From: Candidatus Nitrosotenuis cloacae
Lineage (GTDB): Archaea > Thermoproteota > Nitrososphaeria > Nitrososphaerales > Nitrosopumilaceae
DNA length: 64,000 nt
Assembly (NCBI RefSeq): GCF_000955905.1
Contig: NZ_CP011097.1
Span: 956,582-1,020,581, forward strand
Reading direction: 5' to 3'
Both the position numbers and the translations under genes were made by a program. Every line of letters starts with the position of its first letter. Within the stretch, counting starts at the first letter, position 1. Shown in pieces: positions 26,073 to 33,588 of the stretch. The notes beneath the pieces were generated by a model that had not been told where the DNA came from, did no database searches, and saw only the letters and a program-made list of their open reading frames with translations.

Positions 26073-26669
26073 ATGGACTGGATGGACCTGAGAGAAAAAT
26101 TTGTGATTTTGGGCTTTACGATGGCCATATTTTTGCCAATACGGCTATTGGCAGGGCAGTTCTTTTTGGACAACTGGTTTGGCATGCTTGGTGTTGCCTC
26201 TGCCATTTCCATATCTTTGGTGATTTTAGTAAAAAAGGAAAAACTAGGTAGGTTTGGAAGGATCTTCAAAAAACAGATGATAAAATCACTCTGGGGCAGG
26301 CCTGCAAAATTCATAATTTTAGCGCTGGTTTTATTTTCCGCATATTTCGGTGCAACCATACTACTAGTAGAGCGAGGCAACGAACTATACTTACACGACA
26401 AACAAATCATTGCAGAAAACTTTGCCAAAAAGAGTTTCGATAAAGATGTAATATCGCAATTAGTAGGTCCTCAAATCCAAGACACTCAAGGATTAGCACA
26501 AATCCAATATCTGGAATATTTTCTTGCAATATCATATGCAATGCTAAATGACACCACAGGTGGCTGGCTTGTCAACATGCATGTGATTTTGCTAATAGAA
26601 CAACTTGAAGCATTGGGATTGTTGTGGTTCTACAGGCATTCATTCAAGCCCCAAATGATTGTAAAATGA
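26073..26669 (+). CDS. Membrane protein, about four TM helices
   Basis: 198 residues with hydrophobic segments at about 9-28, 35-52, 76-98 and 160-185 and a loop of about 60 residues between the last two. Basic cytoplasmic stretch at 53-72 (KKEKLGRFGRIFKK). No transport or enzyme signature. Its TGA is followed directly by the GTG of the cupredoxin frame. Confidence 0.65.
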   Translation: MDWMDLREKFVILGFTMAIFLPIRLLAGQFFLDNWFGMLGVASAISISLVILVKKEKLGRFGRIFKKQMIKSLWGRPAKFIILALVLFSAYFGATILLVERGNELYLHDKQIIAENFAKKSFDKDVISQLVGPQIQDTQGLAQIQYLEYFLAISYAMLNDTTGGWLVNMHVILLIEQLEALGLLWFYRHSFKPQMIVK

Positions 26670-27644
26670 GTGGTGTTTGTCTGTTATGAACAGACAAATT
26701 CAGAAAATCATATCAACAAAGAATACGTGTTGCAAGCATCATATGTAATACTAGGGCTAGCACTGTTTGGCGTATTACAATATGTACACGCTGAAAGCTA
26801 CCAAGTCACCATATTACCTGGAACCTCGGAACAAAGTCTTGGCCTCAAACTATATCCAGAGATTTTACCATTCAAGGACGATGATACCATTGTTTGGAAA
26901 AACGAGGATTCTGTACCACACAAAATGACAAGCGGAATAGGTGCACATCCTGAATATTCTGGCAAGTTCTTCAAGACCAGTGAGATCTTGCCTGGAAAGA
27001 CAGGCAAGACAAAGTTTGATGTCAAGGGCAATTTTGCATTTTACTATTTCTGTGAACTACACCCATGGTTGTCCGGAAAACTTGTAGTTGAAACAGCAGT
27101 GGAATCACAACCAGAAACCACAAACCCATTGACTGCAAGCAAAGACGAAGGCGTGGTTCTCATTTCAGGCCAAGAACATCACGATTTTAGAAAGACTGCA
27201 TATGACATTCTGATATATCATGGCGATGAGCTGGTAAAATCAAAGAGCGGGTTATTGGATGAGACGGGTGCATTCGCAGAGACCATTCCTACAGAGATGA
27301 TTGGTCCTGGAAAATATACAATCAAGGCAGTGTATGGCTTGCCAACGCAGGTAGCCATAACAAACATCGAATTAAGCTCAGAAACAACTATTCCAAAATG
27401 GATCAGAACCGACGCAAAATGGTGGGCAGATGGCACCATTACAGATTCCGAGTTTGTCAAGGCAATCGAATATTTGGCAAAAGAAAAAATAATCAAGATT
27501 CAAAAAAGTGACCCCGCAAATAGTAAGGTCATCCCAGCTTGGCTCAAGTCCAGCGCAGGTTGGTGGGCAAGTGGCCAGATAACGGATTCCGAGTTTACAA
27601 AAAGTCTGCAATACCTAAGCAATGCCGGAATAATTCAGATCTAG
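26670..27644 (+). CDS. Exported cupredoxin with two C-terminal W-W repeats
   Basis: 324 residues from GTG 26670; GTG 26727 or TTG 26730 give a more usual signal peptide (VILGLALFGVLQYVHAE). A plastocyanin/amicyanin-like domain (about 42-140) carries His84, Cys128 and His131 (CELHP) for type 1 copper, but the axial position is Leu134 rather than Met. A second beta domain spans about 158-235. Two repeats of about 36 residues (241-277, 289-324) with I-P-x-W, W-W and I-x-Y-L positions close the protein; the same repeat ends the 35763-38432 protein. Likely an extracytoplasmic electron carrier or copper protein. Confidence 0.82.
   Translation: MVFVCYEQTNSENHINKEYVLQASYVILGLALFGVLQYVHAESYQVTILPGTSEQSLGLKLYPEILPFKDDDTIVWKNEDSVPHKMTSGIGAHPEYSGKFFKTSEILPGKTGKTKFDVKGNFAFYYFCELHPWLSGKLVVETAVESQPETTNPLTASKDEGVVLISGQEHHDFRKTAYDILIYHGDELVKSKSGLLDETGAFAETIPTEMIGPGKYTIKAVYGLPTQVAITNIELSSETTIPKWIRTDAKWWADGTITDSEFVKAIEYLAKEKIIKIQKSDPANSKVIPAWLKSSAGWWASGQITDSEFTKSLQYLSNAGIIQI
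26678..26696. promoter_or_regulatory. Perfect palindrome TGTCTGTT-ATG-AACAGACA
   Basis: Two 8-bp arms with a 3-base centre. If translation of the cupredoxin starts at 26727 or 26730, the site lies 31-52 nt upstream and could be an operator. Its half-site matches the palindrome at 10702-10715. Confidence 0.35.
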
Positions 27645-27937
27645 CCCTGTAGAAATATTCTTACGGCTTCCAGATGCGAGCAGTTTGCCTTTAATCCCTT
27701 GCCGTGGTGAAATTTATAGAAGTTCTTGTAGCCAAGGCAATCGCAGGAATCCAGCGTAACCATGTATGACTTTTCAGGATCTGATGAAGAACGGACCTGA
27801 AATAATTCGTCATCTATTTTGATCACATTACCCTCTTCGACCAGCTTTTTTGCCTTGCGAACGGTGCTTGCACTCATCATATGAAATTGATCGCAGAGAT
27901 TAGAATAGATTGCGATCAGTGCATGTTTTTTGTGCAA
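27641..27937 (-). CDS. SWIM zinc-finger protein
   Basis: 98 residues. The C-terminal SWIM motif C-x-C-x(n)-C-x-H is visible as CDCLGY ... ANCSHLEA (about 65-92). SWIM fingers bind DNA or mediate protein contacts, for example in recombination mediators and SNF2 helicases. N-terminal helical part (about 20-40) is Lys/Glu-rich. Convergent with the cupredoxin gene, sharing CTAG. Confidence 0.78.
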   Translation of the reverse strand: MHKKHALIAIYSNLCDQFHMMSASTVRKAKKLVEEGNVIKIDDELFQVRSSSDPEKSYMVTLDSCDCLGYKNFYKFHHGKGLKANCSHLEAVRIFLQG

Positions 27938-27994
27938 AAAATTTACTCATAGAGCACATAAGGAATATCAACTGAGTTTTGATTTGACTATCAA

Positions 27995-28309
27995 GTGGAG
28001 CGAAAATTCAACCAAACACCCGGGGACACAAATGTTGCCATCCTAGGATATCTAACAAAGGTTGGAACATGGATGAATCTACGCCAAATCACTACCGGAA
28101 CTCCAGGCTCTGACCTAAACCGGGAAAGGCTGAGAATGATTTTAGAGAGTTTCTCAAAAAAGGGATTTGTGGAAATTCGCGAAAGCCAAAATCCAAAGGC
28201 AAAATTTGAATACAAAATTACAGAAAAAGGCAAGAACACATTTCTAAAGTGCACCGACTTTGACCCAGACGTAAGATATGTGATGGGTTTGCGCGACTAC
28301 AAGGATTAG
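27995..28309 (+). CDS. Winged-helix protein
   Basis: 104 residues: helix-turn-helix region about 20-65 followed by a wing (EYKITEKGKNTFL) and short tail, as in MarR/PadR-like or phage-type wHTH proteins. Probably a DNA-binding regulator, target unknown. GTG start at 27995. The end interlocks with the convergent membrane protein gene over TTAG. Confidence 0.68.
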   Translation: MERKFNQTPGDTNVAILGYLTKVGTWMNLRQITTGTPGSDLNRERLRMILESFSKKGFVEIRESQNPKAKFEYKITEKGKNTFLKCTDFDPDVRYVMGLRDYKD

Positions 28310-29148
28310 TTTATCCACAACATGGAATAGCCTTGATCATCCTCAAAAATTAAGTCCATATCAAAGTCCAGATTCAGATTCTGCATTATGGTTGCAAGCT
28401 TGGCAGACTGTAATTCATCATCAAAGTTTTTTGATAGGCACAGTACTCTGAATAATGGCTTGCCAGACTTGGAGAGATTGTTTGCAAATTGCTCCAATGT
28501 TTGCGCATTCACATTATCAAAGAACTTGACTGTAAAATAGCCCTTTTTTGTCGATACTACAACATCCATAGTTTCACTTCCAATGGATTGGTTTTGCTTG
28601 TAGGGTAGCTTTTTTCCTTCCGGCTTTACTTTGCGCAAAATTGCCTGTAGTTCTGGAAACACCAAACTGGAATGATTTAAGATTTTGTCAGTCCTAGTTT
28701 CGCCTTCTGGAAGTGATGTCTCAAAATTTACCAAGTATGATTGTCGGATTAATTGTCCTTCGATTGACTTTAGCTCTTTTTTGTATGACTGACCACGTGA
28801 TGTAATCCACAAAAACAAAAACGACAACAATCCAATTACCACGCCATTACTTGCCATCAGCCAGACTTGTGTGGTATATAGTTTCAGAACGCTGTCGGTG
28901 GAAAATATCTCATCAGTGTCTGGAACAAATGCAAGTCCGATTTGGCCTGTCTTTTCATCCTTGATTTCCTTTATTTCTCCATGCTTGTTAATCTCTTCTT
29001 GGAAATGATACTGTGATAGCGATATCACAACAGATAATGACAATAATCCGATGATAACCATGATTAGAGTTACCCTATACCAAGTTGAGAGGTTTTCAAT
29101 TGCCGCGTCGAGCTTTTCTGCCAGAGACCTGTCGCCATTTTGAGACAA
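28306..29148 (-). CDS. Two-TM membrane protein with cytoplasmic C-terminal domain
   Basis: 280 residues from TTG 29148 (303 if TTG 29217 is used). TM helices at about 25-45 and 95-115 (shorter numbering) frame a 50-residue external loop; the C-terminal 150 residues form a soluble domain that looks like a degenerate restriction-endonuclease/Mrr-like fold (TMDVVVSTKKGYFTVKF), uncertain. The inner start is preferred because a CATTAAATAC box lies about 26 nt upstream of it and the 17-bp palindrome at 29184 would then be outside the gene. Confidence 0.6.
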   Translation of the reverse strand: MSQNGDRSLAEKLDAAIENLSTWYRVTLIMVIIGLLSLSVVISLSQYHFQEEINKHGEIKEIKDEKTGQIGLAFVPDTDEIFSTDSVLKLYTTQVWLMASNGVVIGLLSFLFLWITSRGQSYKKELKSIEGQLIRQSYLVNFETSLPEGETRTDKILNHSSLVFPELQAILRKVKPEGKKLPYKQNQSIGSETMDVVVSTKKGYFTVKFFDNVNAQTLEQFANNLSKSGKPLFRVLCLSKNFDDELQSAKLATIMQNLNLDFDMDLIFEDDQGYSMLWIN

Positions 29149-29183
29149 CGCCCATTTTGGATTTTTGTGCGTATTTAATGACT

Positions 29184-29200
29184 TGTTACAAATTGTAACA
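29184..29200. promoter_or_regulatory. 17-bp perfect palindrome TGTTACAAATTGTAACA
   Basis: Arms TGTTACAA and TTGTAACA around one base, in the divergent region between the membrane protein (28306-29148) and the PIN gene (29250). It lies just upstream of the TATA-like box of the former and about 23 bp from the TATA box of the latter. Strong candidate operator for a dimeric regulator. Confidence 0.5.
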
Positions 29201-29222
29201 TGATACAGTTTTTGCAAAATCG

Positions 29223-29230
29223 CTTTTATA
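29223..29230 (+). promoter_or_regulatory. TATA box of the PIN-domain gene
   Basis: CTTTTATA lies 20-27 nt before the ATG at 29250, matching archaeal promoters that yield leaderless mRNA. Confidence 0.6.
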
Positions 29231-29249
29231 GCTGAGGCTAACCATATTC

Positions 29250-29669
29250 ATGGAATCATTACAGACAGTAGTGCTGGACACAAATGTAATCATAAAAGAG
29301 ATCCAAGAAGGCCGAATCCTAAAACCAATTGCAAAAAGAATGAAAAAATACAAGTCGAAGCTTGTAATGCCAGAAATCATTTTGGGCGAGGTAGGAAAAG
29401 TTACGGGTTCTGATCCAATAACTACGATGGAGCGAGTCTACCAATATTGTAAACATCCAATCATGATGGACAAGACAAATGAGATTTTATCTGAATCACA
29501 AAGAATTACCGAAAAATATTACGAATGCCACAGATCTGATAGTCTGATTTTGGCTACTGCAAAAGTAACCGGTTCTACTTTGGTCAGCTTTGATAGGGAC
29601 TTACTACAGACAGCAAAGATGGAAGGCGTCCAAGCATTTTTGCCAAGAAACTACATCAGGTGGGGATGA
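29250..29669 (+). CDS. PIN-domain ribonuclease-like protein
   Basis: 139 residues forming one PIN domain. The acidic metal-binding set is present: Asp10 (VVLDTNVII), Glu47 (ILGEVG), Asp97 (RSDSLILATA) and Asp115 (SFDRD). PIN enzymes cut RNA; VapC toxins are the best known. No antitoxin-like gene precedes it; instead a pseudo-receiver gene overlaps its stop (ATGA). It may be a toxin-like or a housekeeping RNase. Confidence 0.83.
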   Translation: MESLQTVVLDTNVIIKEIQEGRILKPIAKRMKKYKSKLVMPEIILGEVGKVTGSDPITTMERVYQYCKHPIMMDKTNEILSESQRITEKYYECHRSDSLILATAKVTGSTLVSFDRDLLQTAKMEGVQAFLPRNYIRWG

Positions 29670-30043
29670 AAAAGATGAAGGCATTGGTTTTAGAGCAAAA
29701 CGAGAGAATAGTCCAATTATACAAGTCCATTTTCATGCAGCAAAAATGCGAAGCAGAGTTTGTCTCAGATTCACTATCATGCATTGACAAATTTGCCACA
29801 AAAACCAGCCAATATGATCTGGTCATATTGGAAAAGCCAACAAAAACAGACATTGACACCAATCTAGAAGATGAGATAAGAGCAGCAAGTCCTACTCAGA
29901 GAGTCTTTTTCCTATCCCCATACATGACGCCAAGAGAGGAAGAGTTTGATTCAGTCAAGGAAACACTAGATTTGATCGACAAGCCATTTGCGATGGTGAA
30001 TCTTTTGTCGCAGTTGGCAGTCAAGCCAACACTTGGGAAATAA
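29666..30043 (+). CDS. Pseudo-receiver (degenerate response regulator)
   Basis: About 125 residues with the CheY-like fold but lacking the phosphorylation pocket: the phospho-acceptor Asp is Glu in VILEKP, and the acidic pair is replaced by LEQNE. The conserved Lys in IDKPF remains. It probably works without phosphorylation, as a constitutive protein-binding domain. The ATG at 29666 overlaps the PIN stop (ATGA), so translation is likely coupled; an in-frame GTG occurs at 29660. Confidence 0.75.
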   Translation: MKKMKALVLEQNERIVQLYKSIFMQQKCEAEFVSDSLSCIDKFATKTSQYDLVILEKPTKTDIDTNLEDEIRAASPTQRVFFLSPYMTPREEEFDSVKETLDLIDKPFAMVNLLSQLAVKPTLGK

Positions 30044-30074
30044 GATTTTAAGCTAATCGCTCAAGATCATACCA

Positions 30075-31127
30075 ATGGGCCTCAAGCGCTATTTTGCCAA
30101 ACGTGGCGCAATTTTGTTTGGAGTTCTCATGGTAACTTTGTTTTTGACTGTGATTCTGGTTGGCTCTAACATGGACGCAATACTCAAAAAAGGAATTGCC
30201 ATTCAGGTAAGGGCAGAAATAGTAGAAAACAAGGACCTAGTGGCAGGATTTGCGGGAACGGATGAGCTAAATTCATACATTTCCAACCAAATAGAGCAGC
30301 GAACCAAGACATTGGGTCTTGATGCTCCATGGTATTCGCCTAACAGAATAGGCCTTGCAATGTACAAGATTCTGGTTTTGGACTTTGGACATTCTGCATT
30401 TTTGACAAGCGATTCTGGCTCGACTGCAGTAGGTGACATAATACTTGAAAAACTCCCAAGAACTATACTGTTATTCACAACTGCAACCATCATAATTTCC
30501 ATAATCGGAATATTTGTTGGTGCAATATCTGGAAGCAGGATTGGTTCTAAAACCGACAAGGTCACATCCGCATTTGCCATAATCAGCAGTAGTTTTCCGG
30601 TTTGGTGGATTGGTCTTATTATGATTTTCACATTTGCGTTCTCGTATAGTATTTTTCCGGCAAGGGCAACACCGCCAATACCGCCAAGTGATCCAGGCTA
30701 TGCTGTTGCTTTACTATACCACATGACCCTACCAATCATCACAATCGTCTTGATTGGATTTGGAACATGGGCGTATTTGGTGAGAAACTTTATGGCCGGA
30801 ATAATGCAAGAAGACTTCATCTTTGTCAAAAAGACAATAGGCCTAAAGCGCAGAAAGATAATCTTTGGAAGCGCACTAAAAAATGCCGCACCACCAATTG
30901 TTACCATACTAGCACTGAGTCTTTCAGGCTCACTTGGAGGAGCGATAATCACAGAGGCAGTCTTTGATTGGCCTGGAATGGGAAGACTGTACTTTGAGGC
31001 AATCACACTAATGGATTTACCAGTCATAATTGGCGCCACCTATGTTCTGACGGTGTTCTTTTTGGTGAGCATCTTTGTCTCGGATTTACTGTATGGGTAC
31101 TTGGATCCTAGGATCAGAACAACATGA
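30075..31127 (+). CDS. ABC transporter permease, DppB/OppB type
   Basis: 350 residues with about six TM helices. The cytoplasmic EAA-like loop with G-L-K-R-R-K-I-I-F-G-S-A-L-K-N-A appears near residue 265 and the family ending G-x-x-x-x-Y-L-D-P-R-I-R is intact. Transports oligopeptides, nickel or similar solutes when paired with DppC, ATPases and a binding protein. The stop overlaps the next permease (ATGA). No ATPase or substrate-binding gene is adjacent. Confidence 0.88.
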   Translation: MGLKRYFAKRGAILFGVLMVTLFLTVILVGSNMDAILKKGIAIQVRAEIVENKDLVAGFAGTDELNSYISNQIEQRTKTLGLDAPWYSPNRIGLAMYKILVLDFGHSAFLTSDSGSTAVGDIILEKLPRTILLFTTATIIISIIGIFVGAISGSRIGSKTDKVTSAFAIISSSFPVWWIGLIMIFTFAFSYSIFPARATPPIPPSDPGYAVALLYHMTLPIITIVLIGFGTWAYLVRNFMAGIMQEDFIFVKKTIGLKRRKIIFGSALKNAAPPIVTILALSLSGSLGGAIITEAVFDWPGMGRLYFEAITLMDLPVIIGATYVLTVFFLVSIFVSDLLYGYLDPRIRTT

Positions 31128-32479
31128 CGGATTATTCTGAGATCAAGTCTAGTTTCACAAAAAGCAGAATAGGTCTTGCAGGCATTGCCATGCTAGTAAT
31201 ACTGGTTGGGCTGTCTGTATTTACTGCCACTGCCATACCTGTAGAGACCTACAAGCAATGGAACAATCCGGCTAGCTGGACTGAGCTGCCAAAGTCTGCG
31301 CTGCCAATCTGGGTCAACTGGTTCTCTGAGAAAAAAATACCAGAGCACAAAATACTGGATGTTTCACAGTCCACACTCAAAAAGAGCAGCTCCGAGAACA
31401 TCATCACACAGAGATTTACCGATGATTATTCCTATGACTATTTCCCAAACGAGTTTCTGCTCCAGTTTGATGCCCAGTATTCCGGCTCACCGGTGCTAAA
31501 AATCACAGCAATCAGGCCAGACCAGACAACATTGGAATTATTATCTACAGCATTACCTCACTCATCTCAGACATCAGATTATACTGACAAGATTTTTTCA
31601 ACCAATGAATCCATTAGAAAAAATCTCAGGCTGGAATCACAAAAATTCTCATACCCAATACAGTCCTTGACTGCAAAGGAGATAATTTTTGCAAAAACCA
31701 CTCAACATGAACTGCTAAAGGGAAAATACGAGTTTGTAATTACTCTATCTGGAAAAAACATCGAGTCATTTGACTCCAAGATGATCCTCGGTGGAAAGGC
31801 ATTTGGTGCGATTGGAACCGATGAGTTGAGGCGAGACTTGGCAATTGGACTGCTCTGGGGAACACCGGTTGCACTATTCATCGGTGTGGTGGTGGCATTT
31901 GGCTCAGTCATATCTGGATTGGTCTTTGGTGTTTATGCTGGCTACAAGGGTGGGAAAACGGACGAGTCCATGATGCGACTAAATGATGTAATCTATGCAC
32001 TACCGGCATTGCCGTTTTTGATCATTCTTTCTGTCACTACATCAAATAGCATATTTTTGCTAATCGGGTTTTTGATGTTGTTTGGTTGGGTTGGGATTGC
32101 CAAGGTCTCAAGAAGCATGTCGCTGCAGATCAAGACTCGCCAGTTTGTTGATGCGGCAAAGACGATGGGCCAAAAGGACTCCAAGATTATTTTCCGCCAT
32201 ATCATTCCACAGATAATGCCATATGCCCTTGCAAGCATCGCAATTTCGGTTCCCGCCGCAATAACTACAGAGGCGGGCCTTAGCTTTTTGGGCCTAGGTG
32301 ATCCGACATATCCAACGTGGGGCCAAATCCTTCATGATGCCAAATCCCACGGGGCGGCTGCTCGAGGATTGTGGTGGTGGATAATACCGCCAGGGGTGAT
32401 GGTTGCAATAACTGGTCTTGCCTTTGTCTTTATTGGTAATTCCTTGGAATCCATAGTGAATCCAAAGCTAAGACGTTAG
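31124..32479 (+). CDS. ABC transporter permease, DppC/OppC type, with large external insertion
   Basis: 451 residues, about 150 longer than usual. An N-terminal TM (about 15-35) is followed by an insert of about 180 residues that is beta-rich and presumably outside the cell, then the normal TM core (about 235-445) with the EAA loop (VDAAKTMGQKDSKIIFRHIIP). C-terminal E-S-I-V-N-P-K-L-R-R is family-like. Partner of the DppB-type gene. The external part could replace or assist a separate substrate-binding protein, which is inference only. Its stop interlocks with the next gene on TTAG. Confidence 0.87.
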   Translation: MTDYSEIKSSFTKSRIGLAGIAMLVILVGLSVFTATAIPVETYKQWNNPASWTELPKSALPIWVNWFSEKKIPEHKILDVSQSTLKKSSSENIITQRFTDDYSYDYFPNEFLLQFDAQYSGSPVLKITAIRPDQTTLELLSTALPHSSQTSDYTDKIFSTNESIRKNLRLESQKFSYPIQSLTAKEIIFAKTTQHELLKGKYEFVITLSGKNIESFDSKMILGGKAFGAIGTDELRRDLAIGLLWGTPVALFIGVVVAFGSVISGLVFGVYAGYKGGKTDESMMRLNDVIYALPALPFLIILSVTTSNSIFLLIGFLMLFGWVGIAKVSRSMSLQIKTRQFVDAAKTMGQKDSKIIFRHIIPQIMPYALASIAISVPAAITTEAGLSFLGLGDPTYPTWGQILHDAKSHGAAARGLWWWIIPPGVMVAITGLAFVFIGNSLESIVNPKLRR

Positions 32480-32799
32480 TTTTCTAGCTTGAAATCTCGG
32501 ATTATTTTGAGGGCCTGATCGTTTAGCTTTATGGTGTAGGCCGCAGCGTTTGGGTCGGTAAGCTGGGCTAGAATCTCTGCAAACTTGGACTTGTCCTTTC
32601 CTCGCTCATACATACCACCAGTTTCTTTGATACATAGTGGGAATTTTTTGAGGTTCAATCCATTCTGCAAAAGATGTGCAATGAATTTTTTATAGTGCTC
32701 GGTTTCGTACCAGTCTATCTTTTTTTCATCGCATGCGGCAATCCAAGTGTCAATCGAATTCTGGTAAATTGCCTTTGTCCTCAGATCTTCAAGTGACAT
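32476..32799 (-). CDS. Hypothetical 107-residue protein
   Basis: Soluble, helical, with Trp/Tyr in the middle (KIDWYETEHYKKFIAHLL) and a C-terminal helix. No recognised domain. Four nt after the zinc-ribbon membrane gene on the same strand (stop 32804, start 32799), so probably co-transcribed with it. Confidence 0.6.
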   Translation of the reverse strand: MSLEDLRTKAIYQNSIDTWIAACDEKKIDWYETEHYKKFIAHLLQNGLNLKKFPLCIKETGGMYERGKDKSKFAEILAQLTDPNAAAYTIKLNDQALKIIRDFKLEN

Positions 32800-32803
32800 G
32801 TAA

Positions 32804-33145
32804 CTAGAAATCAGCGCGTTTCATCTTGGAGCCACATCTAGGACAGGTTGCTCCCTTGAATTTGTGATTGCATGTGAGGCATACATACTTGACTCCTCCC
32901 CCACCTTCAGAATTAAAGCCAAAGAATCCACCTCCAGACGACTCGCCTCCATAGCCACGCATCTTGCTCATTTGACTTCGTCTAATCCAAATTGGCAATA
33001 AGATGAACACTGCCAGTGCCACTGCCAATCCCGTAAATGGTGGGAACCCTAGATATTGGAATAAGATTTGAATACCGATGCTAAATGCAAGGGATGCAAA
33101 TAGGTAAATCAGATATTTTCTATAACCTGGATACAACACAATCAT
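32804..33145 (-). CDS. Two-TM protein with C-terminal zinc ribbon
   Basis: 113 residues: two hydrophobic helices (about 9-27, 33-50), a basic/Gly-rich linker (GGESSGGGFFGF) and a C-terminal zinc ribbon with CLTC and CPRC knuckles (about 89-107). The ribbon should face the cytoplasm. Role unknown. Lies between the JAMM gene and the 32476 gene in a same-strand run starting at 34875. Confidence 0.7.
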   Translation of the reverse strand: MIVLYPGYRKYLIYLFASLAFSIGIQILFQYLGFPPFTGLAVALAVFILLPIWIRRSQMSKMRGYGGESSGGGFFGFNSEGGGGVKYVCLTCNHKFKGATCPRCGSKMKRADF

Positions 33146-33172
33146 TGCCTTAAAAAAGGATTTAAAGTTTTG

Positions 33173-33586
33173 TCAGTTTTTCTGCGCATCATCTGACTCG
33201 AATGTTATTGGGATTGAGTTTGCATTGGAATCCCACGCAAAGATATCGTCTGTGCTATCATATGGAGATTGGATGATTATTGAGACCAGACCAAAAAAGT
33301 TGTGCAAATCTGTAACCGATGGCTCTGCAGAACCGCTTGGGTGAGAATGTGCAGTTCCAACATATGACAGATCCAGCGGCAAAAATGATTGCGGAAATCC
33401 TGCAAATGTTTGATCACTATACGAAAACGGCGGAATTGTCAGGCCGTCAATGGTGATTATTCCTTTCTTTGATTTTCCCTTTAGTATTAGGATTCCTTCG
33501 GAGGGATGCTTCATCTTACAAAATGACAAGATGCCGTTCCAGACGTCTTTTTTTAGTATTACTTTGCGCTCTAGCTTTTGTACCAT
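33173..33586 (-). CDS. JAMM/MPN-domain metallopeptidase
   Basis: About 137 residues forming a minimal JAB1/MPN domain. The zinc motif H-x-H-x7-S-x2-D is complete (HSHPSGSAEPSVTD, about 80-93), with the upstream catalytic Glu in HPSEGILILKG. Family members remove ubiquitin-like or SAMP proteins from targets or process sulfur-carrier proteins. ATG at 33586, two bases after the stop of the upstream coiled-coil gene (a TTG at 33592 overlaps that stop). No ubiquitin-like gene was seen in the window. Confidence 0.85.
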   Translation of the reverse strand: MVQKLERKVILKKDVWNGILSFCKMKHPSEGILILKGKSKKGIITIDGLTIPPFSYSDQTFAGFPQSFLPLDLSYVGTAHSHPSGSAEPSVTDLHNFFGLVSIIIQSPYDSTDDIFAWDSNANSIPITFESDDAQKN

Positions 33587-33588
33587 GA

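Noticed and set aside
31124-32479. Possible frameshift or fusion explaining the long DppC-type protein
   Set aside because: The reading frame is open and continuous, and the insert has normal composition and ends in a standard permease core.
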